Of a DNA stretch of 64,000 nt, positions 9,682 to 21,149 are shown piece by piece (position 1 is the first letter of the stretch; each line of letters begins with the position of its first letter). Location of the stretch: contig OW804096.1 of NCBI GenBank assembly GCA_942159475.1, positions 13,317,871-13,381,870 of the forward strand, read 5' to 3'. The notes beneath the pieces were generated by a model. It worked only from the letters and a program-made list of their open reading frames with translations, was not told the DNA's origin and ran no database searches. Source of the DNA: Sthenelais limicola. Taxonomy: Eukaryota > Annelida > Polychaeta > Phyllodocida > Sigalionidae. Position numbers and translations under genes: made by a program.

Positions 9682-11851
9682 TTTGTACAGTACAGTACAT
9701 ATAATCTGACCAATGAAGATTGGACTACAACATACCAGGCAAACAATGTAGATGACTGCTGGGGAAGTATCTCAGAGAAAATACACTTCTTCTTGGACAG
9801 GATGTGTCCTGTCAGACGCATAGCTGAGGCGAGGATTAAACCCCCATGGTACTCACGAGAGTTACAACAATTAGCTAGTAAGAGAGATAGGGCTTTCAAA
9901 AAAGCTCGCGGCTCAAACAAACAGGCAGACTGGGATAATGCCAAATTAATCCGCAACAGGATGAACTCTAGGCTGGTAAGGGCAAAAAACGATTACATAT
10001 CAGAACAGCTACAGGAAAATTCAAATGACCCTAGCAAATTCTGACAAATACTGAAACCCTTAATAACTCCAGACAAAACAAAGACAAAAGAGAATATCAG
10101 ACCCAAAAATGATGAAGATCAATTTCTGTCCACCTCGGATACCTCAGACAAATTCAACTCATTCTTTGCCTCAATAGGCCAAAGCCTAGCTGCCAAGATT
10201 GAGCCCAAGCCTGACCACCCTGTGGCGGACAATAGTTGGAGCCGCGAGCAAGAGCCAGATGAGACAGATAGGCCAGACGAGCCGGATGGGCAAGTCAATG
10301 AATTTACCTTTCCAGAGGTAGCCCAATGCACCGTACATAAGATCATAAGTAAAACCAAAATTTCAAAATCATCAGGTATGCCACTGGTCCCTACGAGAGT
10401 CCTGAAACATGTCCTGAGTGCCCTGTCAAACCAATTCACCCACCTATGTAATTTATCAATACAGACCTCAAAAGTACCCCAAGATTTCAAAGAGGCAACT
10501 ATAACACCCATTTATAAATCGGGACCAAGGACAAACCCATCAAACTACAGACCTATAAGTATAGTGAAACTACCAGCAAAAATTCTAGAAAGAGTGATAC
10601 AAAGTGAAATATACCCCCACCTGGAAGAAAATAACCTCCTATACAAACACCAATACGGGTTCAGGGCAGGTCACTCACTGGAACAGGCTCACAGAAGACT
10701 CTTTGAATACATTTATGAATTTAAGAATAAAAAAGATCCTGTTTCCCTTGTCTACCTAGACTTTCGAAAAGCATTCGACACAGTAGACCACGAAATACTA
10801 CTAAAGAAACTAACATCATTCCACCTCTCACCCAAAGTAATAGATTGGTTTGATTGGATTGGATTGGTAATAGATTGATCTCACTAACAGATTCCAACGA
10901 GTGCATGCAAATGGGGTTACCTCTGTCAGGGCCAGAGTCACATATGGGGTCCCTCAGGGAACGGTGCTGGGGCCTCTCCTATTCCTGCTGTACATAAATG
11001 ACCTCCACAGAGTCATCAAACGGTCACAGGTACAACTCTTTGCAGATGACACAGTGATGTTCCACTCGCATCCACAGGGAGAAGCTTTATACAAAGAACT
11101 CCAAGAGGACCTGGATGCAGTGGGAAAATGGTGCACACTGAATAAAATCTCAGTAAATGTACAAAAAAGTAAAGCCATGAGCATAGCCCTGCGTAAAACA
11201 AATACAAACAGAAACACAAATGCATTAAGCCTTAACAACACTGACTTGGAACATGTCACACAATACAAATACCTTGGCCTAGAAATTGATGACGGTCTAA
11301 CATTCAACCCACACCTAACCTCAAAAATAAAGCAGGGAATACAGAGGCTCCGAGCCACTGCCAAAATCAATCAGGCCCTCACTAGTAAAAACACAATCCT
11401 TATCTATAAAACCATGGTACGCCCGGTGTTTGACTTCTGTGACATGTTCTATGCCCCGGCTCAGAAAAAACACCTAGACAGGCTGCAATCAATACAAAAC
11501 TCATTCCTAAGATTAGCATACAACAAGAAAAAAACAGATAGGGTCAAGGAAATCCACTCACAGATAGAGATGGAATATCTCAATGAGAGGAGAGACTCAC
11601 ACCTTCTCCACCTAGCATATGAGATGAGTCGTGACAAAAGATACCTTGACAACAGAAAAATCAATCTGCGAAGTCTGGCAAAGAGTAAAGTCCTAAAAAT
11701 ACCAATGACAAAAACTGAAAGGATCAGAAAATCATTCATAGTACAGGCCCCAACCCTTTTCAACAAAATTCCACCGGCTGGGAGAAACTGCCCAACCCTG
11801 GTTGAATTCAAAACCTATCTCGAAGAAAACTTCTTCTCCCACACGGGATGA
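9682..11851 (+). pseudogene. LINE ORF2 reverse transcriptase, with a stop and a frameshift
   Basis: The frame is open from 9682. The first segment carries RIKPPWYSRELQQLASKRD, typical of the pre-RT linker. A TGA at 10042-10044 stands where relatives have Trp (DPSKF*QILK). The frame then continues through the RT fingers and palm: SNYRPISIVKLPAKILERVI, YGFRAGHSLEQA, and YLDFRKAFDTVDHEILLKKL (10750-10809) with the first catalytic Asp. Near 10838-10880 a short local duplication of GGTAATAGATTG-like sequence shifts the frame by one. The second frame carries GVPQGTVLGPLLFLLYINDL and the LFADD box (11035-11049), then the thumb and a C-terminal APTLFNKIPPAGRN...FKTYLEENFF motif. The active-site residues survive but the copy cannot make a full protein. 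Confidence 0.9.
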
Positions 11852-12487
11852 TGGAGAGACCCCGGCCCCAATCCCTCTTGGGTAGACCAGAGAGTGTTAT
11901 AGAAACTAGTCAAAATATATGTACAAATGTAAAAATGAAATGTAAAGGGTTGGATGTAAAGAGGGGACAGTGTTCGGCAGAATGCTACTCCACATGCATC
12001 TAAGCCCTCTAGTCCCCAAGACAATTTAAAGGATGTATGAACAGCAGTCAATGCAGTGTTCGTAAGAATGCCAAGACCTAGCAGGATCTGAAAATGGGAT
12101 AGACTACCTATACAAACTCATGACCCATTTTTTCTCAAACTTCATTACTCATCACAATAAGTTAAAGTAAAACAAAAAGGATGATGTCCGAAAAGAATGA
12201 CACAAAAAACTGTATGTAACAGGTCACACCCTGATAAAACTATAGCTAGTGCATCCCATTGCAGTAGTGTAGGTAACTAGTCACTTAATACCTCTATATC
12301 TGTAAACTGTAATTTATGACTCTAGTCTAAACTATAATTTAAAAACTCTAGTCTAAAAGGGACCCTCTGGAAGAGCTGTGGCTGCCACAGAAGAGGGCTA
12401 ATCCCATTTCCGGTGTAATTATTTTATACATGTATACCTTCTCATGTACTGTTTTCCGGAAATAAACAATATACAATACAATACAAT
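11852..12487 (+). other. LINE 3' UTR and short-repeat tail
   Basis: Non-coding. Near 12360-12400 it reads CCCTCTGGAAGAGCTGTGG and CAGAAGAGGG, which resembles the complement of 26290-26345. It ends with AATAAACAATATACAATACA and an ACAAT repeat. The resemblance points to two LINE families with related 3' ends recognised by the same kind of reverse transcriptase. Confidence 0.6.
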
Positions 12488-13073
12488 CGTACAATCATCT
12501 CTATTATGATAAGATAAGGCAGTACATGGACTTACAAGCCAAAGTTGGGTTTATTATTTTTATGTATATACTCATGATATTATTAAATACCATTTACATC
12601 ATTTTTAGTATCCCTAAGATACCTTATTCGGTTTCTTACTATCTTATTCCCTATTTTACTATTCATTATTAAGCTCCATTATTAACTAGTATAATGCTCA
12701 ATGCTGAATAAAATATTTAAATACAAATACAAACTTCAAACTTGCGCACTACTTCCAGGTAAAGTAAATTTATCCCTGAATCAGGAGTCTGTAGCTCTGT
12801 CTTGACTTCTGGCCCAGGGCTAAGGCGAGATGTGATAGATAATCTACAGTATTGCTAGCCACACCCGTTTATATATTTTCATGGAACCTCCTGGCTACCT
12901 TATATTTAGCTGAATGTGTATTACTTGAACAATCAGTTGCATATCCATGACAACGTGTAATTGTATAACCTAGATTTCAGGGCGGAAGCGGATTACACTA
13001 TCAGTTTACAACGCTCCGAAAAAAGTAATATCGTTGGCCTTGGCCTTTTCTTAATAGCACCTTGAGAAATACA
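12488..13073. other. No feature seen
   Basis: AT-rich sequence between the LINE and a tandem duplication. No ORF or recognised repeat. Confidence 0.35.
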
Positions 13074-13285
13074 ATTCAAGACAATATATATCAGCCACTG
13101 GGAGCTGTCTGAAGAAAACAAAAGTAATAAAAAAAGTCGGTTTATTAATAATAAGGTGCAATATAACTACAATAACAAATCAAGACAATATATATCAGCC
13201 ACTGGGAAGTGTCTGAAGAGAAAAAAAGTAATAAAAAAGTCGGTTTATTAATAATAAGGTGCAATATAACTACAATAACAAATCG
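13074..13285 (+). repeat. Tandem duplication, 2 x about 106 bp
   Basis: AAGACAATATATATCAGCCA through AAGGTGCAATATAACTACAA occurs twice in direct succession with few differences (GGGAGCTGTCTG against GGGAAGTGTCTG). High identity suggests a recent duplication. Confidence 0.85.
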
Positions 13286-13419
13286 AATTCGTCTTCCTAC
13301 TTTTCGATATTGTACTGGGATCCATAATCGTCTTCTGTATGGATATATATATGGATATATATTAATAAATATCCAATTAATAGTCTAAAAAAGGGAAATC
13401 AGGAGGAGGGATTATATAA

Positions 13420-14215
13420 GATTTGTGTTTCTCTCCTTCTGTCTCTCTCTCATCCTTTGTCCCTCTCTTCCCCTGTCTCTCTCTCTCTCTCCCTCTCTTC
13501 CCCTGTCTCTCTCTCCCTCTGTCCCTCTCTTCCCCTGTCTCTCTCTCCCTCTGTCCCTCTCTTCCCCTGTCTCTCTCCCTCTGTCCCTCTCTTCCCCTGT
13601 TTTTCTCTCCCTCTGTCCCACTCTTTCTCTCTTCCCCTGTCTCTCTCTCCCTCTGTCACTCTCTTCCCCTGTCTCTCTCTCCCTCTGTCTCTCTCTCTTC
13701 CCCTGTCTCTCTCTCCCTCTGTCTCTCTCTCTTCCTCTGTCCCTCTCTTCCCCTGTCTCTCTCTCCCTCTGTCCCTCTCTTCCCCTGTCTCTCTCTCCCT
13801 CTGTCCCTCTCTTCCCCTGTCTCTCTCTCCCTCTGTCCCTCTCTTCCCCTGTCTCTCTCCCTCTGTCTCTCTCTTCCCCTGTCTCTCTCTCCCTCTGTCC
13901 CTCTCTTCCCCTGTCTCTCTCTCCCTCTGTCCCTCTCTTCCCCTGTCTCTCTCCCTCTGTCTCTCTCTTCCCCTGTCTCTCTCTCCCTCTGTCCCTCTCT
14001 TCCCCTGTCTCTCTCTCCCTCTGTCCCTCTCTTCCCCTGTCTCTCTCCCTCTGTCTCTCTCTTCCCCTGTCTCTCTCTCCCTCTGTCCCTCTCTTCCCCT
14101 GTTTTTCTCTCCCTCTGTCCCACTCTTTCTCTCTTCGTCCGGTTCACTCCTCCCCTGTTCCGCTCCTCCTGTCCCTCTCTTCCTCTATCTGACTCTCTCT
14201 CTTCTGTGTTTATGT
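13420..14215. repeat. Pyrimidine minisatellite, about 30-32-bp unit
   Basis: About 24 units of the pattern CCCTCTGTCCCTCTCTTCCC then CTGTCTCTCTCT, with 30-bp variants (CTCTGTCTCTCTCTTCCC). Variant units recur in a higher-order pattern (13840-14080). The strand is almost pure C/T. Long ORFs in all three plus frames and on the minus strand are artefacts of the repeat. Confidence 0.93.
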
Positions 14216-14422
14216 TTTTTATAGGTTGCATCTGATCATACAGATACTTTCCTCAGCATTCCAATCAAAATAAAAGTTCTTCTCAAAAGTAATTATAGTC
14301 TATTCTACACTTTAATGGCTTAAATTCAAGTGACGTTTCAATAGACTCTTAGACGCTACTTCAAAATAATGAGGATGATGTTGAACTCTTTATCAGCTTT
14401 AAGTACCATTTGACAAGTATAT

Positions 14423-14661
14423 GGGTCAGATTTTCACAAAATGTACAACTGGCAGATCAATATATTTTGTAAATTCTGCTAAATTGGACTGAAAAATCAT
14501 CATCACTAGGTATATATGAGTGTATTTGGTATTGCCTTGATTCAAACAGTCTGTTTGTTGGGTTAGGTTGAACTGTATTTTGAACCTGATTTTTGTCTTC
14601 AATTTGGGTTATTTGAAAGAATTGGTGAAGGTGAATTATACATTTTCTGAAAATCTGACCC
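14423..14661 (+). mobile_element. Family A MITE, full length
   Basis: Starts GGGTCAGATTTTCACAAAAT and ends GAAAATCTGACCC. The interior has GATTCAAACAGTCTGTTTG, the spacer shared with 22 other-end copies at 35489, 45746 and 56082 (in reverse CAAGGCAATACCAAATATAC). Confidence 0.88.
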
Positions 14662-14809
14662 TTATGGTAAGCCACTTGGCTTCTTGCTGAAGGCAAGGGA
14701 TAGACCAGACAGCTGATACTTCCTCCAGTGCCACGCCCACTCAGCCAGTTGTACATTCAAAATGATATTTTATAAACGATTACGACTGTCCAAACCATCG
14801 TCCACTAAT

Positions 14810-15043
14810 GGGTGAGATTTTCGGAAAATGTACAATCTTCAGATTTACATATTTTAAATTCTGCTAAATTAGACTGAAAAATGGCCAATACTAGGTAAGT
14901 TCGAGTATATTTGGCATTGCATTGATTCTAGCAATCTGTTTGGTTAGGTTGAGCTGTTTTTTTAAAACTTTATTTTCGTTTTAAATTTGGGTTATTTGAG
15001 AGGATTGGCGAAGATGAATTTTACATTTCTGGCGACTTCACCC
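14810..15043 (+). mobile_element. Family A MITE with chimeric ends
   Basis: The left end is GGGTGAGATTTTCGGAAAAT and the right end is TTCTGGCGACTTCACCC. The right variant (complement GGGTGAAGTCGCC) differs from the common GGGTCAGATTTTC end, so the two termini are unlike each other in bases 5-13. Confidence 0.85.
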
Positions 15044-15116
15044 TGATACCTTTCACCAACTTTCACCAACTGATATATGTTGCATGCTTATACCATTGAG
15101 TTATGCAACGCCACCT

Positions 15117-15180
15117 AATTCAGCAGAAGTTCCTGTATGTATAGAGCTGCCAAATATACATTGTACTATTTTCAAGACTA
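15117..15180 (-). mobile_element. Family A right-end fragment
   Basis: AATTCAGCAGAAGTTCCTG, TAGAGCTGCCAAATATACAT and ATTTTCAAGAC are the terminal 60 bp of the family in reverse order. Remainder absent. Confidence 0.5.
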
Positions 15181-15289
15181 AATGAAAGGTTTTCTTCATC
15201 TTTTTTGCAGAAAAAACATTTTCAAAAGTTGAAGTAACTTTCCAGTTTACATGATAAGATAAGAATCATGACATTAAGAAGTTGGAATC

Positions 15290-15530
15290 ATGTAAGTTAA
15301 CATGTGAAGATGGATTGGGTGGGTGGGAGATGAGAGAGAAGGGAGACACAGGGGGGGGGCACTAACAAGGTAGGCAATCAGGTGGGGGCCTGGTCAATGA
15401 GGCATTCCGGCCAGCAACGTCCATTAATCGAGAGACGTGTCAACATGCAAGTATACTCCCTCCCTCTGCCTCTCAGTCATGGCTTGGTATCTACACTCAT
15501 GTAAATGGTGGTTCCCGTAGAGCACCATTA
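15290..15530. other. Non-repetitive stretch
   Basis: A purine-rich start followed by mixed sequence with GTCCATTAATCGAGAGACG. No ORF; nothing firm. Confidence 0.25.
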
Positions 15531-15532
15531 AT

Positions 15533-15655
15533 TTTGTGCTTTATTATAGGAAAATGAGTCACAAGTCGCAGAATTGATATTTTTCAAAGTGTTTTTTCCA
15601 CAAGATCTCTTTATTGAAATGTTCCGACTTTTAGAGGGTTTAGCACTTTCTGATG
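15533..15655 (+). mobile_element. Family B MITE, left fragment
   Basis: TTTATTATAGGAAAATGAGT, CACAAGTCGCAGAATTGATA, CACAAGATCTCTTTATTGAA and TTAGAGGGTTTAGCACTT match the left third of the family; it then stops. Confidence 0.7.
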
Positions 15656-15829
15656 TGATGTTAAACCTTCATAATAAGTTGCAATTACAGTAAGATCTTC
15701 AGATCCAGTTACAAAATTACTAAAATTTTCATCTATGCAAGCAATATAGGGACAGGTGAAAGATGTCTATGTGTTTTGGTCTTTTACAAAGGAAAAGAAA
15801 AACCTTTCTCTCCTTTCTTACCCCTATAT

Positions 15830-16065
15830 TGGTCAGATTTTCAGAAAATGTACAATTGGCAGCTCTACATTTTTATTCATTTGTGCTAAATTCTGCTAAA
15901 ATTATGATGAATACTGGGGATATCTGAGTATATTTGGTACCACATTGTTTCAAAGTATCAGTTCTGTTATGTTTAACTGCATTTTGAAGCTCATTTTTGT
16001 CTTAAACATGGGTTAATTGAGAGGATTGGTGAAGGAGAACTGTACATTTTCTGAGAATCTGACCC
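15830..16065 (+). mobile_element. Family A MITE, full length, 4-bp ATAT duplication
   Basis: Starts TGGTCAGATTTTCAGAAAAT (first G lost) and ends CTGAGAATCTGACCC. ATAT stands on both sides. Same subfamily as 220-450. Confidence 0.85.
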
Positions 16066-16612
16066 ATATAAGTATGCACCATTAACTGGTAAGCTCTTTT
16101 AACTGTACCTATTGCATATATGCACCATTGAGTAGATATGGGAGGCCTGTTTGGGAGGCTACATCTAAGTGACTTAAGATCACTCATATGAATTGCTGAT
16201 CACTCCACTTTTTTGTATTATAAATGATTTACACAGTAATCTAAACATGACCTAAAACAACAGAAATAACTACCATGAAAAGTTAAACCTTCAAAAAGTT
16301 CAACAAGATTCTAGTGTCTGTGGTTTCTAGAATGTAGTTTGATCCGCTTTCTATTTGTTTTGGAAGTGCTTTGAGGTCTGGTCTGAATATCAACAATCTC
16401 TGATATGTGTAATGACTTAGTTAATTGATCTAATGCAGGCCACGACAAAAAGCACTTTATAAGTATATTTGTCTTTGTTAGAACCTGAATGAAATATATT
16501 TTAAAAAATGAGGCTTTAATATACTAATAATGTTAATTCTAGTAAGCCATTTAAAGCCCTTTCTAGGCCCGGGTGTAAAATGCGTAATACACTACTGCAA
16601 GAACAGGTGAGT
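16066..16612. other. No feature seen
   Basis: AT-rich, no gene or recognised repeat. Confidence 0.35.
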
Positions 16613-16770
16613 GAGTGAGATCGCTTGCTTTACGCCCTTATCAACACATTTAAGATGGTTATATCAAGGGCGGGAGAGCTGAGAGGGAGTGAGTGAGTGA
16701 GATTGGTTGCTTTACGTCCTTATCAACACATTTAATATGGTTATATCAAGGGCGGGAGAGCTGAGAGGGA
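16613..16770 (+). repeat. Tandem duplication, 2 x about 78 bp
   Basis: GAGTGAGTGAGATYGSTTGC, then TTATCAACACATTTAA and CAAGGGCGGGAGAGCTGAG, is repeated with few differences. It abuts the 73-bp minisatellite. Confidence 0.85.
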
Positions 16771-16774
16771 GGCA

Positions 16775-17518
16775 GTTTATGATCATAACCAGGAAATAGA
16801 GATAGAGAAGAAGGGAGAGAGAGACAGAGAAAAAGAGACAGAAAGGCACTTTAAGGTCTTACCCAGGAAATAGAGGTAGAGAAGAAGGGAGAGAGACAGA
16901 GAAAAGAAACAGAAAGGCACTTTATGGTCATACCCAGGAAATAGAGATAGAGAAGAAGGGAGAGAGAGACAGAGAAAAGAGACAGAAAGGCACTTTAAGG
17001 TCTTACCCATGAAAAAGAGATAGAGAAGAAGGGAGAGAGAGACAGAGGAAAGAGACAGAAAGGCACTTTAAGGTCTTACCCATGAAAAAGAGATAGAGAA
17101 GAAGGGAGAGACAGACAGAGAAAAGAGACAGAAAGGCACTTTAAGGTCTTACCCAGGAAATAGAGATAGAGAAGAAGGGAAAGAAAGACAGAGAAAAGAG
17201 ACAGAAAGGCACTTTAAGGTCATACCCAGGAAATAGAGATAGAGAAGAAGGGAGAGACAGACAGAGAAAAGAGACAGAAAGGCACTTTAAGGTCTTACCC
17301 AGGAAATAGAGATAAAGAAGAAGGGAGAGAGAGACAGAGAAAAGAGACAGAAAGGCACTTTAAGGTCTTACCCAGGAAATAGAGATAGAGAAAAAGGGAG
17401 AGAGAGACAGAGAAGAAACAGAAAGGCACTTTAAGGTCTTACCCAGGAAATAGAGATAGAGAAGAAGGGAGAGAGACAGAAAAAAGAGACAGAAAGGCAC
17501 TTTACGGTCTTACCCAGG
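16775..17518 (+). repeat. Minisatellite, 73-bp unit, about 10 copies
   Basis: The unit runs AGGCACTTTAAGGTCTTACC, then CAGGAAATAGAGATAGAG, AAGAAGGGAGAGAGAGACAG, and AGAAAAGAGACAGAA. Copies differ at a few positions (GGTCATACCC against GGTCTTACCC; CATGAAAAAG against CAGGAAATAG). Mostly purine on this strand. The 75-residue ORF inside is incidental. Confidence 0.93.
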
Positions 17519-18117
17519 ACCACTATACTGCAAGAACAAACCCACCAAGTTTTACAGTGTAGAGGGAGAGTATGTTTATGGTGACTGGAGGGCGGTCATC
17601 GTGCTGCAGTATTGGCAGGTGGGTATAGGACAACATGGTCAGTCTACACGGACATCTGGCTGGTAGCTGTGTGTCCACTCTCCCCCCACAGGAAACCCAC
17701 TGATGGCTGACCAGCCGCTCCCTTGTTTCTATCTCTTCCTCTTTCCTGCCGCCAGAAACAACCTCTGCCTTCCAAACAGTCGCACTTTAGCTTAGAGCAA
17801 ACTAACTTGTGCTGAAACTAAACTAAGTTTTTGCTCCATTCTGTGCTCCTTAAGCGAGTGTTGGTCTATGAGAAAAACGAAGAAAACCAAAAATAATAAT
17901 AAAAAAAACGAAGGGAGACATCGAAAATTGCCTTAGTAGTGAGTATATTGGCCCCGATGGAAAGATTTGTTGAATTTAAAAAAAAAGTTTTTGCTCCAAA
18001 ATAGACAATAGCTTTGCCTTTGTTTCTAAAAGGATGAAAGTCCATTGTGTGCCATCAACAACATATTAATTTTGGTCTCATTAAAATGTAATATTCAAAG
18101 CAGACCTATAGCTATGC
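17519..18117. other. No feature seen
   Basis: Mixed-complexity sequence with no ORF. GC is a little higher at 17560-17800. Confidence 0.35.
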
Positions 18118-18345
18118 GGGTCAGATTTTCAGAAAATGCACAATCTACATTTCTACACATCTCTCAAAATCCTCTAAATTAGAGTGAAGATTGATAAATA
18201 CTAGGTATATCTGAGTGTATTACTGTATTGTAATTTTATTCAATAAATCTCTTTGGTTATGTTGAACTATATTTTGAATCTGATTTTTGCCTTAAATTTA
18301 GGTTATTTGAGAGGATCAATTGTACATTTTCCAAAGACTTGACCC
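18118..18345 (+). mobile_element. Family A MITE, full length
   Basis: Starts GGGTCAGATTTTCAGAAAAT and ends TTCCAAAGACTTGACCC. It has the spacer TATTGTAATTTTATTCAATA of the TTCATTCAATA subfamily. Flanks ATGC and ATGT are compatible with a decayed 4-bp duplication. It lies just outside the long-TIR element. Confidence 0.85.
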
Positions 18346-18450
18346 ATGTGTTGCACTATGTTTTAGCATGTGCTGGTATGGTATGTACTGATCTTACTTT
18401 TGACTGCTATGACAGTTTTCTTTCAATCATTTTATTTAGTTGTGTGATCC

Positions 18451-19337
18451 TTATAGTCTATTTGCTTATGTCAAAAAAATGGCTCCCGTGTGGAATTCAT
18501 GTTGATTTTTGCAGACAAACATTTTTTTGTAGTATTCAATGAGTAGAATTCAAAAATCGATGTATGCAATTTTTTCAAACAGTTTTTCATACCGAAATTC
18601 AAGATGGCGTCCAAGATGGCCGCTCAGACAATAAATGCACATAACTTTGGTTCTAGTTAACATAAATGAATGATTTTGGTGTCCATTTCTATGTTTTCCA
18701 TGTCAGGGAATCCAATGAAATAAAAATAAAATCCAAAGTACATGATGCCTTTCCACTAGGGGGCGTTATAGGTCATTTTTCACATATTTTCCTGAAAAAT
18801 GATTAGAAATACTTCAAATATCTTTTAATTCTTATACACAAATCCTTTATTCATTTTATTGAAGCAAAATATTCAGTCTTGTTAGTTGATATAACATTGG
18901 CAGTTCAGTATTTATGGTTTTTTTACTATTAGAATAGTTGGTTAATGGGAATTCAGCCACAAATTTGGGTCCTTCCTCATAGTAATTTGGTCCATAATCT
19001 AGCTCAAAAAAGGCTAAACCTAGGACAAATTGCAACAGGTTTCTCAACAGTTTTGGGTAGTATGAGTCCCTGTTATTAATATGCTTCAAGTCTAGAAAAA
19101 TCTAGGTGCTGGACCATGCCCAAAGTCTCAAAAACAAAATGGCCGCCTTTATACTTATAAATGCTATAACTCAGTGTAGAATTGACATATATTCAAGTCT
19201 GAATACCCTTTTTTAATGTTTCCAGGCACTGGGAATCCAATGGAACAATAGTTAAGTCCATATAGATAATATTTATCAAGTTAGTATACTGCTACAGAGA
19301 AGACAGGTATCCAGCAAATGCATCCTGTGAAGTAAAA
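18451..19337 (+). repeat. Left arm of the long-TIR element
   Basis: The inner boundary is at CATCCTGTGAAGTAAAAATG. It contains two AAGATGGC motifs at 18601-18620 and AAAATGGCCGCC near 19137, resembling YY1-type sites. The ORF at 18856-19089 (minus) is not convincing. Confidence 0.8.
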
Positions 19338-21149
19338 ATGAAATTTACCTCATTTTGTATGAAAGCATTTATGATCAAGCACACTAGGAAATGAGTTTCT
19401 GTAATAAAAATTGGTTAGAAAAGCCTTTTGAATGGTGTATGTAAAAAGAATAGTATAATGTATTTCTCTGATACTTCCAAGAAATACCAATTTCCCTCCT
19501 GCATAAGGCAGCTTACAGGGTCACAACTGGAGTACATTCCAAGTTTAATCCTTTGAAGGAAGTAAACAATTTGTAGTAAGAGCCAGAGGGCACTAGGTAG
19601 ATACATGGGGGAATTGTGAACTACAATTGAACCCTCTTCCAAGTTTAAATCTAGTGATATTAGTCTGTGTAAACCTCAGCTTGCCTTAGAGGATCCATAG
19701 ATAGAAGAGGTTTTTTACTCTACCAAGATTAGGGGCTTTGTTCTCTAAATGCAAAGATGTGGTCAGAATATAATGCAATGATTGGTAACTGGAAACTTTG
19801 AAAACTTTAGCTGCAAGTAATATCATGAATCTGGAATAAATATGCTTGTATGATAACTTCAGATAGGTTATAAGAGGGTTTCAATGTAGTTACACAAAAT
19901 TTTCCATCCTGCCTTGCTTGACTGTTACCTGAACTGGTCAGTAAGCATGCACCTGTGTGGGTAAAGGGTAAAGGGCATGACCCAATAGCAGCATAACACC
20001 TGTCTCCTGTGTATACCTTAAGCTGAGATTAACTATTCCATATCAAAACTTATCTATTTCAGACTATAGAATCCCTGAATCCACATTCTCATGAACAGGA
20101 ACCCTAGAACTAGACCCTGAGTAAAAGCAAAACCATGTATACTTAAATGTTGATGCTGAAACATAAATAGAAACATAATTCTTGAGTCAATAGAAAGGAA
20201 AAGTGTTCCAGCCTGTGTTTCAAGAGGATACTACAGAAATCCTCACTAGGAAAACAACTACAATTGAAGGTCACTCGGTGTCAATTGACCTACAACTTTG
20301 GTTTCAACACCTCAGAATCATTGTAGACATTCAGATTTGAAGGTGTTTTTTTCCTCTTTCCCTGTCTCAAAGAAGGCAAAAGAGCAAAGCATTTGGAGCA
20401 TCTAATGTATGAGGACAAATCTAGAATACTGGGAGTGCAGAACCCTGCTGCTATCCATGCAATAGCAGAATGTGATACAACATTAAATTCTTTAAGCTTT
20501 TGAGATTGAACTGCTATGTGCAACATAGGTGGATCTATATCTGCTTCTGCCAATGCTCCAAAGACAAGCTGAAGTGTTCTCTGATAACAAAGCATACTTG
20601 ATAATGTAGAGAAAGGTGGAGAATGCTATATTCTACTTCTGTAAATTACTGCAGTATAAAAAAGGTTCCCTCTCCTCATCATGCATGTCCATCCACAGGT
20701 CCTACCATCTTTATCAGCTGCTTATAAGTACCCCAGCCAAAGTGTATGCTACCAAATTCAAATTTGGAAGGGACTTACAGATAATTGGGGATGAAGCCTA
20801 CTAACCTGCCCCTGACCAACTACTACAGATCATTTGCTGCAGCTGTAAGAGCTACTGCAGCAATCTTAAGTGTTCCTAACACAGGTTATCATGGAATGCA
20901 CTGCTGCATGTGACCATAATGGTGACTGCATACAGGTCAGGCCCTATTTACCAGACTGGTGAAATCAGGATGTCAAGTCAGGTTCCATATACACAGTGCA
21001 TGGCTACTTGTTTTTTTTCCTGTGGTAGGTTCTTTATTTCAGGTATCACAGCAATGCTTATGACAGTTTGTTTAGTGGAAAGATGTTATTGGATATCCTT
21101 GGTCATGTATGCCTTTGTACAATCTCATTAAATGTGACTTAGATTTTTC
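19338..21149. other. Central region of the long-TIR element
   Basis: Short ORFs only: minus 19415-19642 (75 residues), minus 20290-20595 (101 residues, ending in a basic GKRKK stretch), plus 20616-20804 and plus 20910-21131. None has a motif I recognise. The composition is less AT-rich than the arms. This could be a decayed coding region or captured sequence. Confidence 0.4.

Larger units (their letters stand above)
9660..12487 (+). mobile_element. 5'-truncated CR1/L2-like LINE retrotransposon
   Basis: A non-LTR retrotransposon copy. It holds the end of the linker between endonuclease and reverse transcriptase, the whole reverse transcriptase and C-terminal region (broken), a 3' UTR of about 630 bp, an AATAAA at 12461-12466 and a tail of ACAAT repeats ending near 12485. 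The endonuclease domain and ORF1 are missing, which fits incomplete target-primed reverse transcription. A short-repeat tail rather than poly(A) is a feature of CR1/L2-group elements; the exact clade needs a tree. No clear target duplication is visible. Confidence 0.9.

Noticed and set aside
10119..11370. Minus-strand ORFs of 130 and 138 residues opposite the LINE
   Set aside because: Shadows of the reverse-transcriptase frame on the opposite strand.
13423..14235. Long Ser/Leu/Pro ORFs of 255-270 residues in three frames
   Set aside because: All frames are open because the CT minisatellite has almost no stop codons; low complexity, no start context or domain.
20290..20595. 101-residue minus ORF in the centre of the long-TIR element as a transposase exon
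   Set aside because: No recognisable catalytic or zinc-finger motif, and the neighbouring frames are full of stops. Kept only as part of the centre description.
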